Notes: a model not told the origin generated them from the sequence alone. Numbered from the stretch's first letter, positions 22,484 to 35,337 are shown. The stretch: 64,000 nt of DNA from Magnolia sinica (GCF_029962835.1 NC_080582.1:77434177-77498176); one strand, 5' to 3'. A program made the numbers and translations.

Positions 22484-25400
22484 ATGGAGAAGAATGATCA
22501 TGGCGCTGCTAACAACATTCCTAGAATCTCTTCTCAATCAGAGCAAAATGAACAACCTGAATTTGGCTTTCAACCTGATTATGGAGGGACCTTGTTTGAT
22601 GATACGATTTTCCAAACCAATCATCTTCAGGGCATCCCACTGCCCCACATTTTTGGTCGAGGTTCCAAACGAGATTTCGCCAGAAGTTCTCAACCACACA
22701 ATTTTGGTTTAATGGATGATGGGGAAAATGTCGTCGGCAATCTTTCACTGAATTACGGTGTAGAACCTGATCCTCAGCACATCCTAAATGCGGAGTCCAC
22801 TTGTCCGTCTCGTGTAGGAAGTATTACCACAAATTTTCAATCTTGCGATCATCGCACAACAACCAGCAGTAGTATCGCTATGAGCGATCCACTCCAATCC
22901 GGTAGACCCCAAGGACCACAGATTGGCAGCAGTTTGGGGAATATAGAAGGTAGCGGAAATGCCAGATTTTGGTCCCATGATCATCAAAGATTGATATATC
23001 GTCCTGAATGCTTACCTTCACTCCAGCGTAATACCCTCCAAAGGCCACAACTTGATGGAAGCATCTTAAGCCTTGGAATTAACACAACTGATGGAGATCC
23101 ATTTAATGGTCATGCAGGAACAGCAATGTCTGGTAACACTGTCATGGCCAATGCAATGCTATCGAATAGGCTTAGTGGGCCGCTTATTGATGGAAGTTTT
23201 CTTACTACCGGGCATGGAGGTGATAGTGATGTTGGGTTTCAAGTGAATGATTATAGCGGAAGTGGACGCTTTTTGAGCATGCAAGGTAACATGGGAGCCA
23301 GAAATCTTCCAAGGAACCATGGCAGGCTGATGGGTGTAACTAACATTGGAGCTGGTCTTAACCCATTCGTCAACCTACAAACACCACAAGTTCAAGGGCC
23401 ATATCAAGTTGCTGTCCCAAGCAACCAATTTATAGGACTTGGAGGTGTTGGAGATGTAAGATGTACAGATCCTCGTGGGAGCTTCTATTGTAATCCTTTT
23501 TCCACTTCTATTCCACCCATCAGTTTCCAGCCGGCAATTCTCAATAATGAGCAGAATAGGTGGGCCACACGCTCCAGTGTAGTTCAGGAACCTGGTATTT
23601 TGTCCATAGATCTCAGCAGATCACCTCTTCACGAACAACAACAACAACAGCAGCAGCGGCGGCGGCGGCGGCGGCGTTATCTGCATAACATTAGTGGACC
23701 AAATGCTAATATATTTGCACCACAAATTCGCAATCCATACGGTACATTTGATCCATTGCGTGGTTTTACTGCAAGTGCTCAAGAGGAAGCTGGGCGATTT
23801 GGACGCACGGATAATCATCACGTGGCCCCTGTCTGGAGTAGATGGAGAACCAATAACACATTACAGCATTGTACGGCACCTCCTGTTGTTGGAACCATAG
23901 GCGGCATTGCTGCACAAAGTCATTCAGGTATATTGAAGGTACTCTGGCTCTTTTATTCCAACATTTTTCTTTTTTTAATCTAGATTTTTTTCCCTCTTGA
24001 GCAGGCTACATTTTCAATGTAGATAGTTCCATCAAGACTTACTGTTTGATACTGGAGGCTTTTGATATATCAATACAGAAAACATTAAAACTTAGATGAT
24101 TGGATGTGATCAAATGCACAAATCTTTAGAGTCTCTATTCTCCCATTTCATGCATAGAATCAATGAATGATATGTTTACTTGGGAATTGGATATGAAACA
24201 GTGCAAACAGTTTACTTAACCAGAATCATTTCCGCATGTGAGCATTTACTAGCATTCGTAATGAGGTGGGAGCCCTCAAATTGCCATTACCTTTCTTTCA
24301 AGTCCAGCTTCACAGCAATGCAATTGCAATCTGAGGCCTGGACCCTTACTCTTGAATGGAAGGCAAGGAAATTAAAATTTGGTTTTTACACTCGCCAGAG
24401 TAATAGTTGAAATACAATTTGCTAGTGCATCCTGTTGCACCCTCAGGTTCTTTTCCTTCCTACAGATGGAACTTGAGCTAAGGTTACTTGATTTTATGAA
24501 ATGCTCGGATGCCGATAGATATGGATATGAAATATGATTTCACAGAATCCTTTACATAGATACAAGCATAAGTAGTCCCATGGTGCATGTTTGTGCCATG
24601 ATAAAAGTTGCAAATCCAAAAATTGGTGAACCTAATACAACAGGATTTAGTCAAACCACATCCCAGTTTGGTGTCTTTATAGGATCATATCATATCAATG
24701 GAAGTATTTCTAAGAAAAAGAGAACCAGAACCTAAATCAGGGTTACATTTAGAAGTGACTTGGGATTCAAGGCTTCACTCATTTCAACTACAACGTGAAA
24801 TGAGTGAAATTGTTATTTTGGAGTGAAATTGTTATTTTGGAGGAGAAAGACAAACTGATAATCTGCCCAATGGGGCTTCAATTTTCACACCAGCCCAAAT
24901 CTTGGAAAGTTCAAAACAAAGTTGCCCCACCAAAGGGGTACTCCAGACACGATAAGAATCTTTTATAGAACCTGATCATGTGTGCTGAAAATGCTTTCCT
25001 CATGTAATCATGTCTCCAACTCAAGTTGATAGTGTTGTCCAATGTCATCTTGTTTATTGGGATATTTGTGCAATCTGTTGCAACCATCATATTGGGCATT
25101 CAGCCCATGTTCGTAAGGATATCCATCATGCAATTCTGGTGAGTATATAATTGGAGAAAGCTAGTATATCTATTTACAAGGCTTTCCTTTAGGATTATAT
25201 TTTAGTCCTTTCAGGATAATGGGAATGACAGAAATGACAGACCAAAGCAAATTCATCTTGGTTTTGAAATTATCATGTGCAATAGGCATTGATGAATATA
25301 ACTTCTTCTTTTCTTTTCTTTTTTGCTTTTCTATTTTGAAAAGGATAATTTATTTTATTGGGTATTTCAAAATGAGTTTCACACCTTCAGCCAAACTCTT

Positions 25401-25700
25401 CACCAAGTGTGAAAAGCATACCATGAATCACACATTTTGTAGCATGTTGTCCATCAATAAGTGGTTTATTAGGTGCAGTTTTACTAGTCCTCAATGCCGA
25501 AAACATCTTAGCCATTAGGTAATGCTTTTTCAATGCCTAAAATTTCTTTTAGGGGAGTTATTGATTCTTGTGTCGAACAATGGTTAACGCAGATTCACTT
25601 AGAAATTGTAGAGTTGGCATACATGTAACTCAAGTTAAATCATCTAAATGGTGGGATCAGGTTAGATAGGTGATAACCCATACTTAGTTATTAAAAAAAC

Positions 25701-25786
<86 letters not shown>

Positions 25787-28700
25787 TAAATAAATAAATA
25801 AAAGAAGAAGAAAAGAAAAGGGGAACAAAAACTCAGATTGAGTTGGCTTAGTGAGGCCAACCCAATCAGATCTCTCAGGACCTAGAAAAATCTCAATTTG
25901 GCCACGACTCATTCAATACTCAGTTGACTCGGCCAACTTAAATCTATTTGATAATACTTGAAAAAAAAAAAAAAAGACATGATAAAATTCGACAAGACCC
26001 AACTCAACTTGCTATGACTAAAATATATTTTAACCATTAAATACTCTGAATAATCAGTTAATGCTCTCTGAAAATTGTGCCCACACATTCATGGTCTAGA
26101 CCCCCATCTCCTAAAATCTTGAATATTCTAGGGGAGCCCTCTTGGGTTTTATTTGCCTCACTTGCATGCAATCATATTCTTCATTTTCACTAAAAAAAAT
26201 TCACTTCATGACTTTTGAGATTACTTGCATAATATGTAATATCTTTGAACCCAAGACATGAACTGGTTGAGTTTGTAAATGTCTTCCATGAATAACTTAT
26301 CTTGTGAAGAAAACACCACCTAGATGCATGATGATTGATCAAGCACCCACCCAATTCCTGACCTCCCCATAATCCCCAAAATGCACCTATAGTAGGGTTT
26401 ACTCAACCAATCATCATGCAACTAAGTTTTTCCTAGTAGCATGGCTTGACTTATAGTTCATCTATCACTCTTCATAGTTCACATGCAAAAGGCAGCTTAG
26501 TTATGAGATTACCTCTTCATAGTTCACATGCAAAAGGCAGCTTAGTTATGAGATTACTGTTTAAATTGTTACTGCAGGTCTCCATGGCCCAACAAATGGC
26601 AGCAGTACCAATTGGAGTTTAAACAACCAGTCTACTTCATCTGCACACCAGGCCCGCACTCCGTTCTTTCTTGAATCCGTTGCGAATGTTAATCACCGAG
26701 GTTAGATTGGCCCAAAGCTTTTGTTCATGTTTTAGAACAGTGTTTCAAATGTTATGAGAAACCTTATGTTCTTCTCTCCATTTCTCAATTTGCATTCTCA
26801 ATTGTTCTTTTCCTTTAATATCCAAGCAATGGACCAGTATGAAGAGCATGACTGCACATTTGTTTTAGGCAACCTGTCTACAGCATGGCAACACTTGTGC
26901 CAACCCGGCACACGTGTGCAAGATCTGGCCCATCCATTAGTTGAGTCCCACCATTTAGATGCATGTGAAATCAGCCTTCACACTCACCATGTGGGTGACA
27001 ACTTCCAAAGGAAACGGAAAAATAAAGAACCTCCATCCATTTGTTCTGTATATTGACCCACCAGATGGGTTAACTGGTCCAATTTTTGTGATGTGCATCT
27101 ACATAGTGGGACACACCTGATGTACGGCTTATATCCTACCTGCATGACACCTTCAACAACTGTTACTGGCTCACTGCACACAACACACAAACATGCAATA
27201 CCTTTGTGACCTTCTTCCATTGTTTCTGTTTCTACAATTTTCATTTTCGCAGACATGACAAATTAAAATATGTATTATATATGTACACATGCACGGACCT
27301 AAAAATTTCACTTTAGTGAAAATGCAACTTTTTGTGGGAGTAATGCAGTGTGACCATTCTTGCAGAAATGCTCAATTTAGCGGATGCAGGAGGCCTTGTT
27401 CACCCTGCTAAAGGTCTTCGTGGTCGAGCTGCTAAGAGTAAATCAATTCAAACAGCTACTGGAGGCAAGTTAACCGTACAAGACAATCTGAGCATCCAGC
27501 CCACCAACTGTCATCCCAGTCAAGCTTATGAGAAGAAAGAAATTCGAATTATCCAACCATCTGCTAAAGGTATCTTTCATGTTTCTGATTAGGGGCAGCT
27601 TTGCAAGTTGTCACAACTCATGGGCACACATTTACACTGATCTGTCACATCCAAAATCTGGGTCTGATTTTTTAATGGATTTGGAGGCCCATGTGTGGGT
27701 GGTTCATATCCCTGAATACCACACCAATGGGACTATTTAACCATCCTGTTTTATGGCGGCACATTTTCTTTTGAACTTAATTCTAGATGAATACCAATTG
27801 ATGAGGTTAAGGGATTGTGTCAGTTTGATCTTCGAGCTAATACTCCATGTACATCCGGGTCCACAAATTGAACAGTTTGGGTCCATGTGCATGTATGCCA
27901 TGTGTCCGTTGCAAATGGGTTGGCCTAATTTAGTAAGTTGTTTGCAGGAAAACTTTGCGGTACCATCTGGCATTTGAAGAATGTTATGACCCTGATCTGT
28001 ACTGGTGGGGCCCATGGTTCAGTGGTCCAAACCATTGATCTGATGGGACGCATGTGAATGGACCATGGCCCAAAAATCTCTCAGATTGGAAGATCCTAGC
28101 CACTCAAGTCTTTGGCCTTTTTCCTTTCAGTCGAAGTCGATTGTTGCTGTATTTCTCCTCTTAACTGTCCACTTAGCAGGCAACCAATCAAAGGACTCGG
28201 ATTCACTTCTCTAGTATACTTCTATGTCATGGTTCATCAACAGGGGACCCGTCAGACTAATTGTCTGGATTCTGAACTAATAGGCCCACTCATTCAAACT
28301 GATAAATCTCGGAATATAGTCCATATATCCTGATCAAGGGTCATATAATTCCTCTTGGAACTGGCATCGTGTAGAAACAGTTCTGCTCACATCACCAATA
28401 TCAAGCCCAAATGCAACTTAGTCACCAGAACGACTCTTCTTGCAGACTATCCCAATTCTGCTAAACTGCAAAAGGTTCTTATGAGTAACACTACTAAAAA
28501 TTGCAGCATTGCAGGTTTTTCCAGAGCCCCAACTGAATGGACACCATCTCAGCATGGATTTGATGGGTCCACCACATCCTCAGAACAAAGTTACAACCAA
28601 AACTACATCAGATGGAGTGAGTGAGCTTTTTTCTCTTCATGCCCTCAACATCAATTCTTACTACACAGTTATAGAGCAAGCTGACAAGAATAACAGAAAA

Positions 28701-29245
28701 AGAGGTGCTACTTTTGAAATGCACCATGGTAATCAGGACCGTTGATCTGATAGGCCACCACATGGGCTGTCCAGAAGTACACTGGTTGATTCAACCCTAC
28801 CTTGGTTAGCATTTTAGTTCAAGTTACTGGATGCCTACCAATTGTAAGATGGCATTTGTTTCTGGGCTGTCATCCATTGACATGATGCCCAACAAATCAA
28901 CGGCCTTGATCACTGTGAGCAAGTACTGGAGGTTTTGAATTTTCTTTTTAATAGAGGTCGATGTGTTTTAGTTCCATATTGCTAGTAATCCAATGTTTGA
29001 ACATGTTGCCTCCAGGACCTGATGACTATCAATCTTCCAGCTTCCAGACTGGAGAGAAGTGCTACATTTGCAAAAGGGATGTTGATTACGCACCGACAGG
29101 CACCATGTCCAGGTCCAGCGGGACAATTCCTACTGCGGTTCTCGCATGCAAGCACGTATTTCATGAGGAATGCTTGTTAAGCATCACTCCCAGGGAACAG
29201 GCCACGGATCCTCCATGCATACCTTGTGCCATGGGTGAGCGGTAA
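22484..29245 (+). CDS. RING-type (C3H2C3) protein, likely E3 ubiquitin ligase, five coding exons
   Basis: Exons 22484-23927, 26578-26700, 27366-27569, 28446-28616 and 29016-29245 join in phase 1 at every junction, with GT-AG borders, to a 723-residue protein. The start follows an in-frame stop in the 5' UTR exon. The long first exon (481 codons) is low in known domains, rich in Asn, Gly and Ser, with seven Gln then seven Arg at residues 385-398. The C-terminus has the RING ligands C663-x2-C666-x25-C692-x-H694-x2-H697-x2-C700-x14-C715-x2-C718, only five residues before the stop. This spacing, with 'TP..Q..DPPC' before the last pair, is that of a plant RING subfamily with a terminal RING; ubiquitin-ligase activity is inferred from the family. 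The fourth exon could instead start at 28515, also in phase. An ABRE-like motif and a MITE lie upstream. Confidence 0.85.
23636..23677 (+). repeat. In-frame trinucleotide run (CAA/CAG)7(CGG)6CGT
   Basis: Four CAA, three CAG, six CGG and one CGT codons in succession encode Gln7-Arg7 in the RING protein. The switch from CAG to CGG keeps the triplet phase, so one base change spread by slippage explains the Gln-to-Arg transition. Confidence 0.97.
25704..25781. repeat. (TA)n microsatellite, about 78 bases
   Basis: Long pure TA tract in the 2,650-base intron between coding exons 1 and 2 of the RING gene, followed by (TAAA)n. Confidence 0.97.
26468..26557. repeat. Perfect 45-bp tandem duplication just before a splice acceptor
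   Basis: Units 26468-26512 and 26513-26557 are identical. The second ends 20 bases before the exon at 26578, so the duplicated segment covers the branch-point zone of this intron. Confidence 0.95.
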
Positions 29246-29514
29246 CATGTCCAACTGCCAATTTTTGTGCAGCACATAAAGGAAAAGGAAAGAAAAAAAA
29301 ATAAGTGAGAAAATTCTTACCTTATGGAGTCTGGTTTTCAGGTAGTTTTTTGGAGTGAAATGAAACTGTAAATAGCCAAAATTGAAAGATGAGGTTACAA
29401 GTAACTAGTCAGGGTGTAGATATGAAAGTGATTATCTTTTTTCCTTTCTAAAGTCTTTAAGACTAAGTTAGTTCTCTTTTATAGTATAGTATATGACTGC
29501 ATATGTTTATAATT

Positions 29515-29990
29515 CGGGAGCAGATTAGGTGAGACCCTGGCCTCACCTAAGACACTGCGGCCCTTACCATGGGGCCCACCTTGATTTATGTATTCTGTAT
29601 CCACGCCATCCATCCATTGTTCCAGATCATTTTAGGGAATGATCCCAAAAATGTAGAAGATCCAAGTCTCAGGTGGACCATACTTTAGGAAACAATGCCA
29701 TCCAACCCGTTGTTAAGGTCACATAAACCTGGATGAAGATTAAAAAAGAAAAAAACAAATATCAGCTTGATCCAAAACGTATATGGGCCATTAATGATCA
29801 ATCATCACTGTTTCCCATTACATGGTCCACCTGAGAATTGGATCTGCTTCATTTTTGGGCCATATGCCCTCCCAAAAATGATATGGCAAAATGGATGGAT
29901 AGCATGGACGTAGAATACATACATCCAGGTGGGCCCCACAGTAAGGGCAGCACCTACTTGGGTGAGGCGGGAAAGCACCTAATCCTCTCT
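29515..29990. mobile_element. Foldback MITE, full-length reference copy
   Basis: Outer inverted ends GAGCAGATTAGGTGAG and CACCTAATCCTCTC enclose mirrored arms ('ccatggggcccaccttgatt', 'tccacgccatccatcc' against 'ggatggatagcatgga', 'ccaggtgggccccacag'). The interior is mirrored too: 'aggtggaccatactttaggaaacaat' against 'tgtttcccattacatggtccacct'. It starts immediately after the RING gene's 3' region, within about 270 bases of the stop codon. Confidence 0.88.
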
Positions 29991-31195
29991 CTGGTTGGTC
30001 TAAAATGACTTAATGGTCCAACCCATTGCCACCCTTTGTTGACATGTAACATACAACTGTTAACACAGCTGCTGGATTTTCATTTTTTGGGCCATGTCAT
30101 TTAGTGAGTGAGGCCCACTTGCATGCCGGGTGGGGTAACTGGCATGCAGAGATGCGTGTGGGCTTAGAAAGGCTCAGACAGCTTGTGGCATGAAATTGGA
30201 ATATTCCTTGAATAAAAATTGTCTTGTTCCTGATAGAGTACAAACTCTAGTAATCTAAAATGGTGGTAACTCATCCTCCGAACATGTGTCATGCATTTCT
30301 GGATATTCAGAACATCGAAATTATGGGCCACAGTGTGGATGGAGCAATCTATAAATTCAATTGGTTGATGTCAATGGAAATCTATAAGTAGACTCAGTGG
30401 TCCACATTTAACGGTAAAAATCAAGTTGTTATCAAAATTTTCAGTAAAAATTTTGGATCAGCATCATCCTAAATTCGTTCATCGATTTAGACGGTCTGGA
30501 TTCCCCGAGAACATTGTCATGTGTATGATGCATGAGTTGGTACCATTTTTAAAGTGATGGTGAACTATAGTAGAAGTCCAGCCGTCTCAGTGTCATTTGA
30601 GGAATATGCAGGGAGGTTGGGGAATATATCTAACAGTTGGATTTGGATTTCTTTAAAGTGACCCAAAGCGTTTATTTGATAGGGGTTGTCTTGGATGGGA
30701 GATTACCGGAAAATATCTGTGATTGAATATTTCAATCGTTTGATTATATACAGGATATTATCTAGGAATGAAAATTTCAATCCTTTGATTAGAAATGAGT
30801 TATGGTAAAAAGAGCCAATTCATCGGACGGTCAAAATAATCCATTTGAAATCTTATATTCTTTAATTTTTCACCATAAAAGGTGATACTCATGTAATCCG
30901 TTTGGATTATTGAATGATGACTTAAATTCAAAGGCTAATGTCTCAATTTATTGTATTGTATTGTATTGTATTATATCTGAATATATTTTAATTTTTAAGA
31001 AGTGAGGTTTGAAAGTGCAGCTGGCTGATGTTTTGCATGCAGCCCAATCAAATCCATACGTTTTGTTAGAAGGGAGGCCTGACGCCATTTGATTGAACAA
31101 GAGGCTGCAATCAAAGATATGGCTCCACATGAGTATGTATTCAAGAAGACAACTTTTAAACATGCTTTGTGTGGGATGTGTACGGAGTAGTGAAG
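29991..31195. other. Intergenic, no gene recognised
   Basis: AT-rich sequence with a short (TTGTA)n run near 30950 and isolated MITE words. No open frame with protein-like composition. Confidence 0.45.
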
Positions 31196-31202
31196 GATCC
31201 TT

Positions 31203-31341
31203 ACTCTTGCTCCGGTGGTAGACTCTCAGGAGTTTCAACACCTGGTCAAGGGTTCGAGCATCTATAGGTGGTGAAATCCCACTATAACATGATTGTGTGG
31301 GGGTGTGTGTGCGCGTGTTTAAAAAAAAGAAAAAAAAAAGA
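31203..31341 (+). mobile_element. tRNA-derived SINE, plus-strand copy
   Basis: Pol III box A (GGTGGTAGACTCTCAGG) and box B (GGTTCGAGCAT) lie about 35 bases apart, then a GT-rich body and a poly-A tail. Same family as the copies at 31916 and 51466, which are in inverse orientation. Flanks show a diverged possible duplication ('ggagtagtgaa' / 'ggagtggcgaa'). Confidence 0.8.
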
Positions 31342-31915
31342 ATGGAGTGGCGAAAAACTCACAAGAGATATGATGAGATGCCATTGATGAAGTATATGCG
31401 GTGAAAGGTGAAACGATTACGTACGGCTAACAAACTTTTAGGAAGGTTGGGCCCATCTTTAACAGCACACAGCTCCATCGCATCTCACCACATCCCATCA
31501 CTACCCAATTCATATCCTTTGCGTGATCCCATCTCTGACAACAGCGGGTCCCATTAAAACCCACTATGCCATTCCCCTGCCAAGGTCGGTAGTGACAAGG
31601 ACAATACTTAATCCTAGTAATTCAAAAGAACCAAGATATGGTAGAGCCAATCTCTACACAAGACACATGACAAGTGATATATGGCTTGGGTCCAACCATA
31701 TGGAGGCATGAGAATGGATGTCTTACATTTCAGAAATAAAACATATGAAACAATCCCATCAAATACTTTTCTACCATTTATCCCATTGCATATTTCACCA
31801 TTGACTATATGTTTTTTTAGTCATTTTAGGGCTTGTTTGGTTTCCAAATTATAAAGGTAAATAGTTGTAAATGGATAACGATTCCGTACTCATGTATTGT
31901 GTGGTGGCATCACTT

Positions 31916-32022
31916 TTTTTCCCCCACATACTCACGCCTTAGTGGAATTTCTCCACCTATGGGTACTCGAACCCTTGACCAAGTGTTGAAACTCTTGAAA
32001 CTCTACCATCGGAGCAAGAGTA
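31916..32022 (-). mobile_element. tRNA-derived SINE, minus-strand copy with 17-bp target duplication
   Basis: The flanks GTGTGGTGGCATCACTT (31899-31915 and 32023-32039) are identical. Read on the - strand the element starts 'tactcttgctccgatggtag', has box B GGTTCGAGTA and ends in a run of A. Target-primed insertion with an A tail and a variable-length duplication defines a SINE. Confidence 0.93.
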
Positions 32023-32039
32023 GTGTGGTGGCATCACTT

Positions 32040-33735
32040 ATATTTGACTGTAATGATAACTTAACTATATGTTTTTATTTCACTAAAAATTTAATACTAA
32101 AATACTAATTTTATAATATGAAAATTACAATGATCACAATTTACTTTATCTATTTCACACTTCAAATTTTTACACCTTGTAATACCCCTTTAAACAAACA
32201 CCTCAAAATGATAATGATAGCTCATTTTATTTGCATTTAACAGTTACATATAAGATATATAAGATTGTCCAATAAATGTAATTTCTGAGACCCAAGGGCT
32301 TATTTATTACACCAATTTTTCCAGTAAAATAAAATACACTATTACTACAATATTACCGCAACCAATCAAAACTTAAAAATTTTAAATCACTGCAATGAGA
32401 AGTCAGGTGAAGAAATTTATAATCATTATACTTTTTTACAAGTATAATTAAAAAAATTAAATCAATATCATATTATTTTAAGAAGAATTTAACATTAAAG
32501 CAATATAAAATTATTACTAATTTTTCTATCGATAAACCAATCACGAAAATCCAGGTCAAATATAAATACTTCCAACATAAGGCACAATATTTTATAATAA
32601 TTACATATTTTTTATATTATATTACTTGGTAATTGGTTAAACAAAGAGTCCCGATTCATACATTATCCTGCCACGTGTATTGTAAAGGGATGAACTTATC
32701 TTGGGGAAGAACTTTTAGTAAGTTTACGCAGCCCTACATGAGGCCATACATGAACATCTAACCATTCATCAGGTGGGCCCATCTTCTTAGATTACTAGTT
32801 GAAGAATATGGCCGGTTAGCTGGTCTGTTATGCCAAACACGTAGTTTTGGTGGGGGACTGTTGGCTATTTTCTATATCCTTACCACTTTTTATACATGTG
32901 AGGCCCACCTGATTTGATGACTGGCCTTATATTTGACTCGGTGATCTATACAGTGGGCCCACCTAATTCACGGCTCGGATGTTCCCAACATGTGGCAGAT
33001 CGGCACGTGTGGCCGCATGTATGTGTGCGTGCGGAGAGGTGCTTTTTATATAGTTTTCTAAATATGGGACAAAATGTAAGATTTGAGAATCTGTCGATCA
33101 ATCCGGACCGTTAAACTAGGCCACGAGAACGGCACAATTTGAACCGTTGCTTAAACTTTTTTTCCTCGCTGCACAGAAATGGGCGATGGATGTGATTGTT
33201 ATAAACTCCCAATCAGTGTGATTCTTGGGCTGCGGATGATTAAAGAGGTGGTCCACTAATTGGACGGTCGAGATTCCGTTGCCGAATTTTACCAGTGATG
33301 GGTTGGTAGGATCCATGCCGGCTACATGGTCCAAGACAAACATCGGTTTCTAATCTTCGCATAGAGATACTGTAGTTGAACTTTTACATACAGACTCTCT
33401 TTCCCGCCGGCTTGTTATTTGTCAAATACATCCGAGCCGTCCAAGAGGTGGGCCATATGATCGAAATCATATAGGGAAAAAATCAGGTCGTTCTATTCAT
33501 TGGGTTCGTCACACCTGGGAAATCAATGTGGCAGCCAATTGTCTGATTGGATGTGCAGGTATGGCCCACTAATGATCAGATCAGTCTGATTTTCACGGTA
33601 AGTGATCTTCATGTGTAACCCATCTTTGGACAACTTGGATGTTCTCCACCCTTGACACCTGTTCGCAATGGCTGGGGCTGTATTTGAAAGTTCTTATACA
33701 ATGTCTGTATGTGATCATAGCCCATATATCTATAG
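32040..33735. other. AT-rich intergenic stretch, no gene recognised
   Basis: Includes a very AT-rich block (32050-32640) and scattered MITE words such as 'aggtgggcccatctt'. No protein-like open frame. Confidence 0.45.
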
Positions 33736-33744
33736 ATGTGGGCA

Positions 33745-34131
33745 GGGGCTTATTGGGTCCACCATGATTTATGCATTTTATCCACACTGTCCATCCACTT
33801 TCCCAGATCATTTTAGGATATAAGCCCAGGCAGATCCAAGGATCGAATGGACCACACAATGCGGATTGAATTCCCACCATTAAAAACTTATAGGGATCTG
33901 CACAAGCTGATATTTGTGTTTTCCTGCACCCAGGTCCATGGTACCTTATCAATAGGTTGCATTGCAAGGCCCTAGGTAGGTTTCTAGGTGTATACCATTA
34001 TCACCACTGCTTCCTATGGTGTGATCCACTTGAGCATTGGATCCGGCTCATTTTTTTGGATTACAGCCTAAACTGATATGGAAAAATAGATGAACAGCGT
34101 GGATAAAACACATAAATCATGATAGGCCCCA
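33745..34131. mobile_element. Foldback MITE copy (first of a four-element cluster)
   Basis: Mirrored arms 'gggtccaccatgatttatgc ... tccacactgtccatccac' and 'gatgaacagcgtggataaaa ... aatcatgataggcccca', with 'cacaagctgatatttgtg' in the centre. Same layout as 29515-29990 but with eroded ends. Confidence 0.7.
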
Positions 34132-34172
34132 GAGAGTCCTGTGTTTACAGTGTCCGTAGGCAGGGGCATGAC

Positions 34173-34812
34173 TCAATCCGAATCGGAAGCGGATTGGCTA
34201 GTGTACCTCACACCAGCTATATATCCGCTGTATTCACGTCAGCAAGTTCAGTGGATCTGATCGTAAGGTATGTGTTATATCCAAACCATTCATTCATTTG
34301 GCGAGCTCGTCTTAAGGCTTGAAGTGAAAAACAAGACGGATGAAACTATCAAGTGGACCACACTGCAAAAAGTAGCGAGGGATTGAACGTCTACCATTGA
34401 AACCCTTTTTGGAGTTACAGAAGTTTTGGATTAATATGAAATTTATTTTTCCTATTAATTCTGATCTTTTTGACCCTATGAACAGATTGGACGAAAAATA
34501 AACATAAAAATTATGGTGGGCCCTACAAATTGTGTAACGGTGAAAATCATTGTCTCCGCTGCTATTTGTGGTGTGGCCTAAATGATCTTTGGATATGATT
34601 ATTTTTTGGATAATGCTCTAAAATGATCTCTAAAAATAGCTGAACGGTGAGGACATAGTAAATACATCACTGTGGGGCCCATGTAATTTGATCTCCTTTG
34701 AACCGTCCGTACAACTGGGAGCTCGAGGAGCGTAGTCTTTGCACGACACGTACCTACATCATCTATATAGCTGCTGTCGGGTACACCAGCCAATCCGCTT
34801 CCATCCGAATCC
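34173..34812. mobile_element. Foldback MITE with 'GGAAGCGGATTGGCT' ends
   Basis: Left end GAATCGGAAGCGGATTGGCT and right end AGCCAATCCGCTTCCATCCG are inverted. Inner arms carry 'tatgtgttatatccaaacc' against 'ggacatagtaaatacatcac', then CTGGGAGCTCGAGGAGCG. Subfamily distinct from 29515-29990; a sister copy is at 35338-35967 and a half copy at 63118-63400. Confidence 0.8.
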
Positions 34813-34839
34813 ACATATTATGTACACGAATTGCATCCT

Positions 34840-35230
34840 ACCCCACTCCGTCTCTCGCCCGCAACGGGCAGCTCAGTGGGTTTTCCCACCGTGATTAATC
34901 TGTTTATCTAAGCCGACTATCCTCTTACAAGATTATTTTAATGCATGAACACAAAAATGACTCACATCCGAGGCTCAAGTGGACCACACCAAATAATAAG
35001 GTTGGTTGCATTAAAAGCACAAAACATTAAATGACATTGCATTAAATGCTAGAGTCATATGTTGTGTGGTCCATTTGAGCGTTGGATGTGCTTCATTTTT
35101 ATTTTATCACCTAAAATCATCATAGAAAAGTGATGAACAGCTTGGATAAATGAATAAATCACGGTGGGACCACCCACAGAACTGCTCGTTCAGGGTTAGA
35201 GACAGGCGGGGATGGTACGCAATCAGCGTC
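34840..35230. mobile_element. Foldback MITE copy between two GGAAGCGG-type elements
   Basis: Arms 'cccaccgtgattaatctg ... atctaagccgac' and 'gaacagcttggataaatg ... aatcacggtggga', with 'aatgacattgcattaaatg' in the middle and CCGTCTCTCGCCCGCAACG outside. Most similar to the GC-ended copy at 19863-20375. Confidence 0.7.
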
Positions 35231-35337
35231 CGCATATCATAATCTTCTCGCGACAATACGATTTGTTACGGGCGTAGAAAATTGGGGAGAAAACACGTTA
35301 TTCTCGTACAATCGATTTTGAACGATACGGTAAAAAA

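Noticed and set aside
28131-28333. Extra exon of the RING gene starting after TTTCCTTTCAG
   Set aside because: The frame that continues from the previous exon ends in a stop at 28333 with no donor in proper phase, whereas 27569 to 28446 joins cleanly.
28507-28616. Alternative exon start at 28507 in the RING gene
   Set aside because: The length is not a multiple of three, so the RING domain would be read out of frame.
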